Of a stretch of 25,613 bases of DNA, positions 25,178 through 25,613 are shown in pieces. Below the pieces are notes generated by a model. That model was given only the letters and a program-made list of their open reading frames with translations. It searched no databases and was not told the origin of the DNA. Origin of the DNA: Apostichopus parvimensis (Eukaryota; Echinodermata; Holothuroidea; Aspidochirotida; Stichopodidae). Position 1 is the stretch's first letter. Every line of letters begins with the position of its first letter. Made by a program: the position numbers and the translations under genes. The stretch lies in contig KN884079.1 of NCBI GenBank assembly GCA_000934455.1, positions 1 to 25,613 of the forward strand. Direction: 5' to 3'.

Positions 25178-25195
25178 GGCGGCAGATGTCAACAG
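25133..25195 (-). CDS. Minus-strand gene, first exon seen
   Basis: 63 nt after TCTTTTCATCACAG and before GTATGG. It reads LLTSAAMSNLDLKEPEASTV plus Gln in phase 0. The good acceptor shows at least one more exon upstream, either 5' UTR or coding. Confidence 0.6.
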
Positions 25196-25278
25196 CTGTG
25201 ATGAAAAGATACACAGAAATAGTTATGAACATTCAGTGAAATGTCATTTTTCTTACCAGCCAGTCAGGAATATATCCT

Positions 25279-25613
25279 AATGCTAATACCACTCTATACT
25301 GTCCTCCCACATCATGCTTCAAAGCACTCATACTGACAGTATGGACAGTTCCTAACCTTCATCTGATTCCAATGCTAACATCACTCCATACTGTCCTCTC
25401 TTATCATGCTTCAAAGCACTCATACTGACAGTATGGACAATTCCTAACCTTCATTTTGATTCTAATGCTACTACCACTCCACACTGTCCTCTCCCATCAT
25501 GCTTCAAAGCACTCATAATGACAGTATGGACAGTTCCTAACCTTCATCTGATTCCAATGCTAATACCACTCCATACTGTCCTCTCTTATCATGCTTTAAA
25601 GCACTCATACTGA
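25279..25613. repeat. ~92-bp x4 tandem array with hairpin in each unit, runs off window
   Basis: ACTGTCCTC recurs at 25298, 25390, 25483 and 25575. Each unit holds CCATACTGTC (or a close variant) and, about 35 bp on, GACAGTATGG, its exact inverse in units 2 and 4. CATACTGACAGTATG inside the unit is itself a palindrome around a central A. The array lies upstream of the first visible exon of the minus-strand gene, in an intron or 5' flank. Confidence 0.9.

Overview
The window is eukaryotic genomic DNA: AT-rich, intron-dense, full of short interspersed and tandem repeats, with one assembly gap (N run 13186-13671). tRNA-derived SINEs, a TTAA-flanked MITE, Penelope-type repeat motifs and introns of about 0.4-1.6 kb suggest a marine invertebrate. 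An invertebrate deuterostome such as an echinoderm is my best guess, but the sequence does not prove it.

Almost the whole window (34-22259, + strand) is one split gene. Twenty-five exons can be joined with consistent splice phases into an open frame of 3048 nt (1015 codons plus TGA). The protein is nearly all coiled coil, with a polar, probably disordered middle. Exon after exon matches vertebrate centlein (CNTLN) as I remember it: HTAQQ, DSDAVWNEL/F-like (here NSDAVWNELTYYK), SLQQQ, QTTRQT, LIEDL, NKK..SLK, EQLQGL..QSE, SLLNLS. Centlein links centrosomes by binding C-Nap1 (CEP250) and CEP68. The N-terminal third lies left of the window; the stop codon, a short 3' UTR and poly(A) signals lie inside it.

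To the right (24042-25195, - strand) are three phase-0 exons of a second, convergent gene encoding a small coiled-coil protein that I do not recognise. About 1.1 kb separates the likely 3' ends and holds a 77-bp x3 tandem array.

The introns hold most of the unusual material. A 56-bp minisatellite carries the exon 16 splice acceptor in every unit and runs into the assembly gap. One intron begins GC rather than GT. A 127-bp insertion with a perfect 15-bp target-site duplication carries a hammerhead-like motif. A palindromic dimer of a tRNA-like unit has a single-unit relative 3 kb away. There are also a full-length tRNA-derived SINE, a MITE with TTAA ends, about ten independent tandem arrays, and several G-rich tracts able to form quadruplexes. 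No prokaryotic operon, CRISPR array, intact tRNA gene or rRNA was seen.
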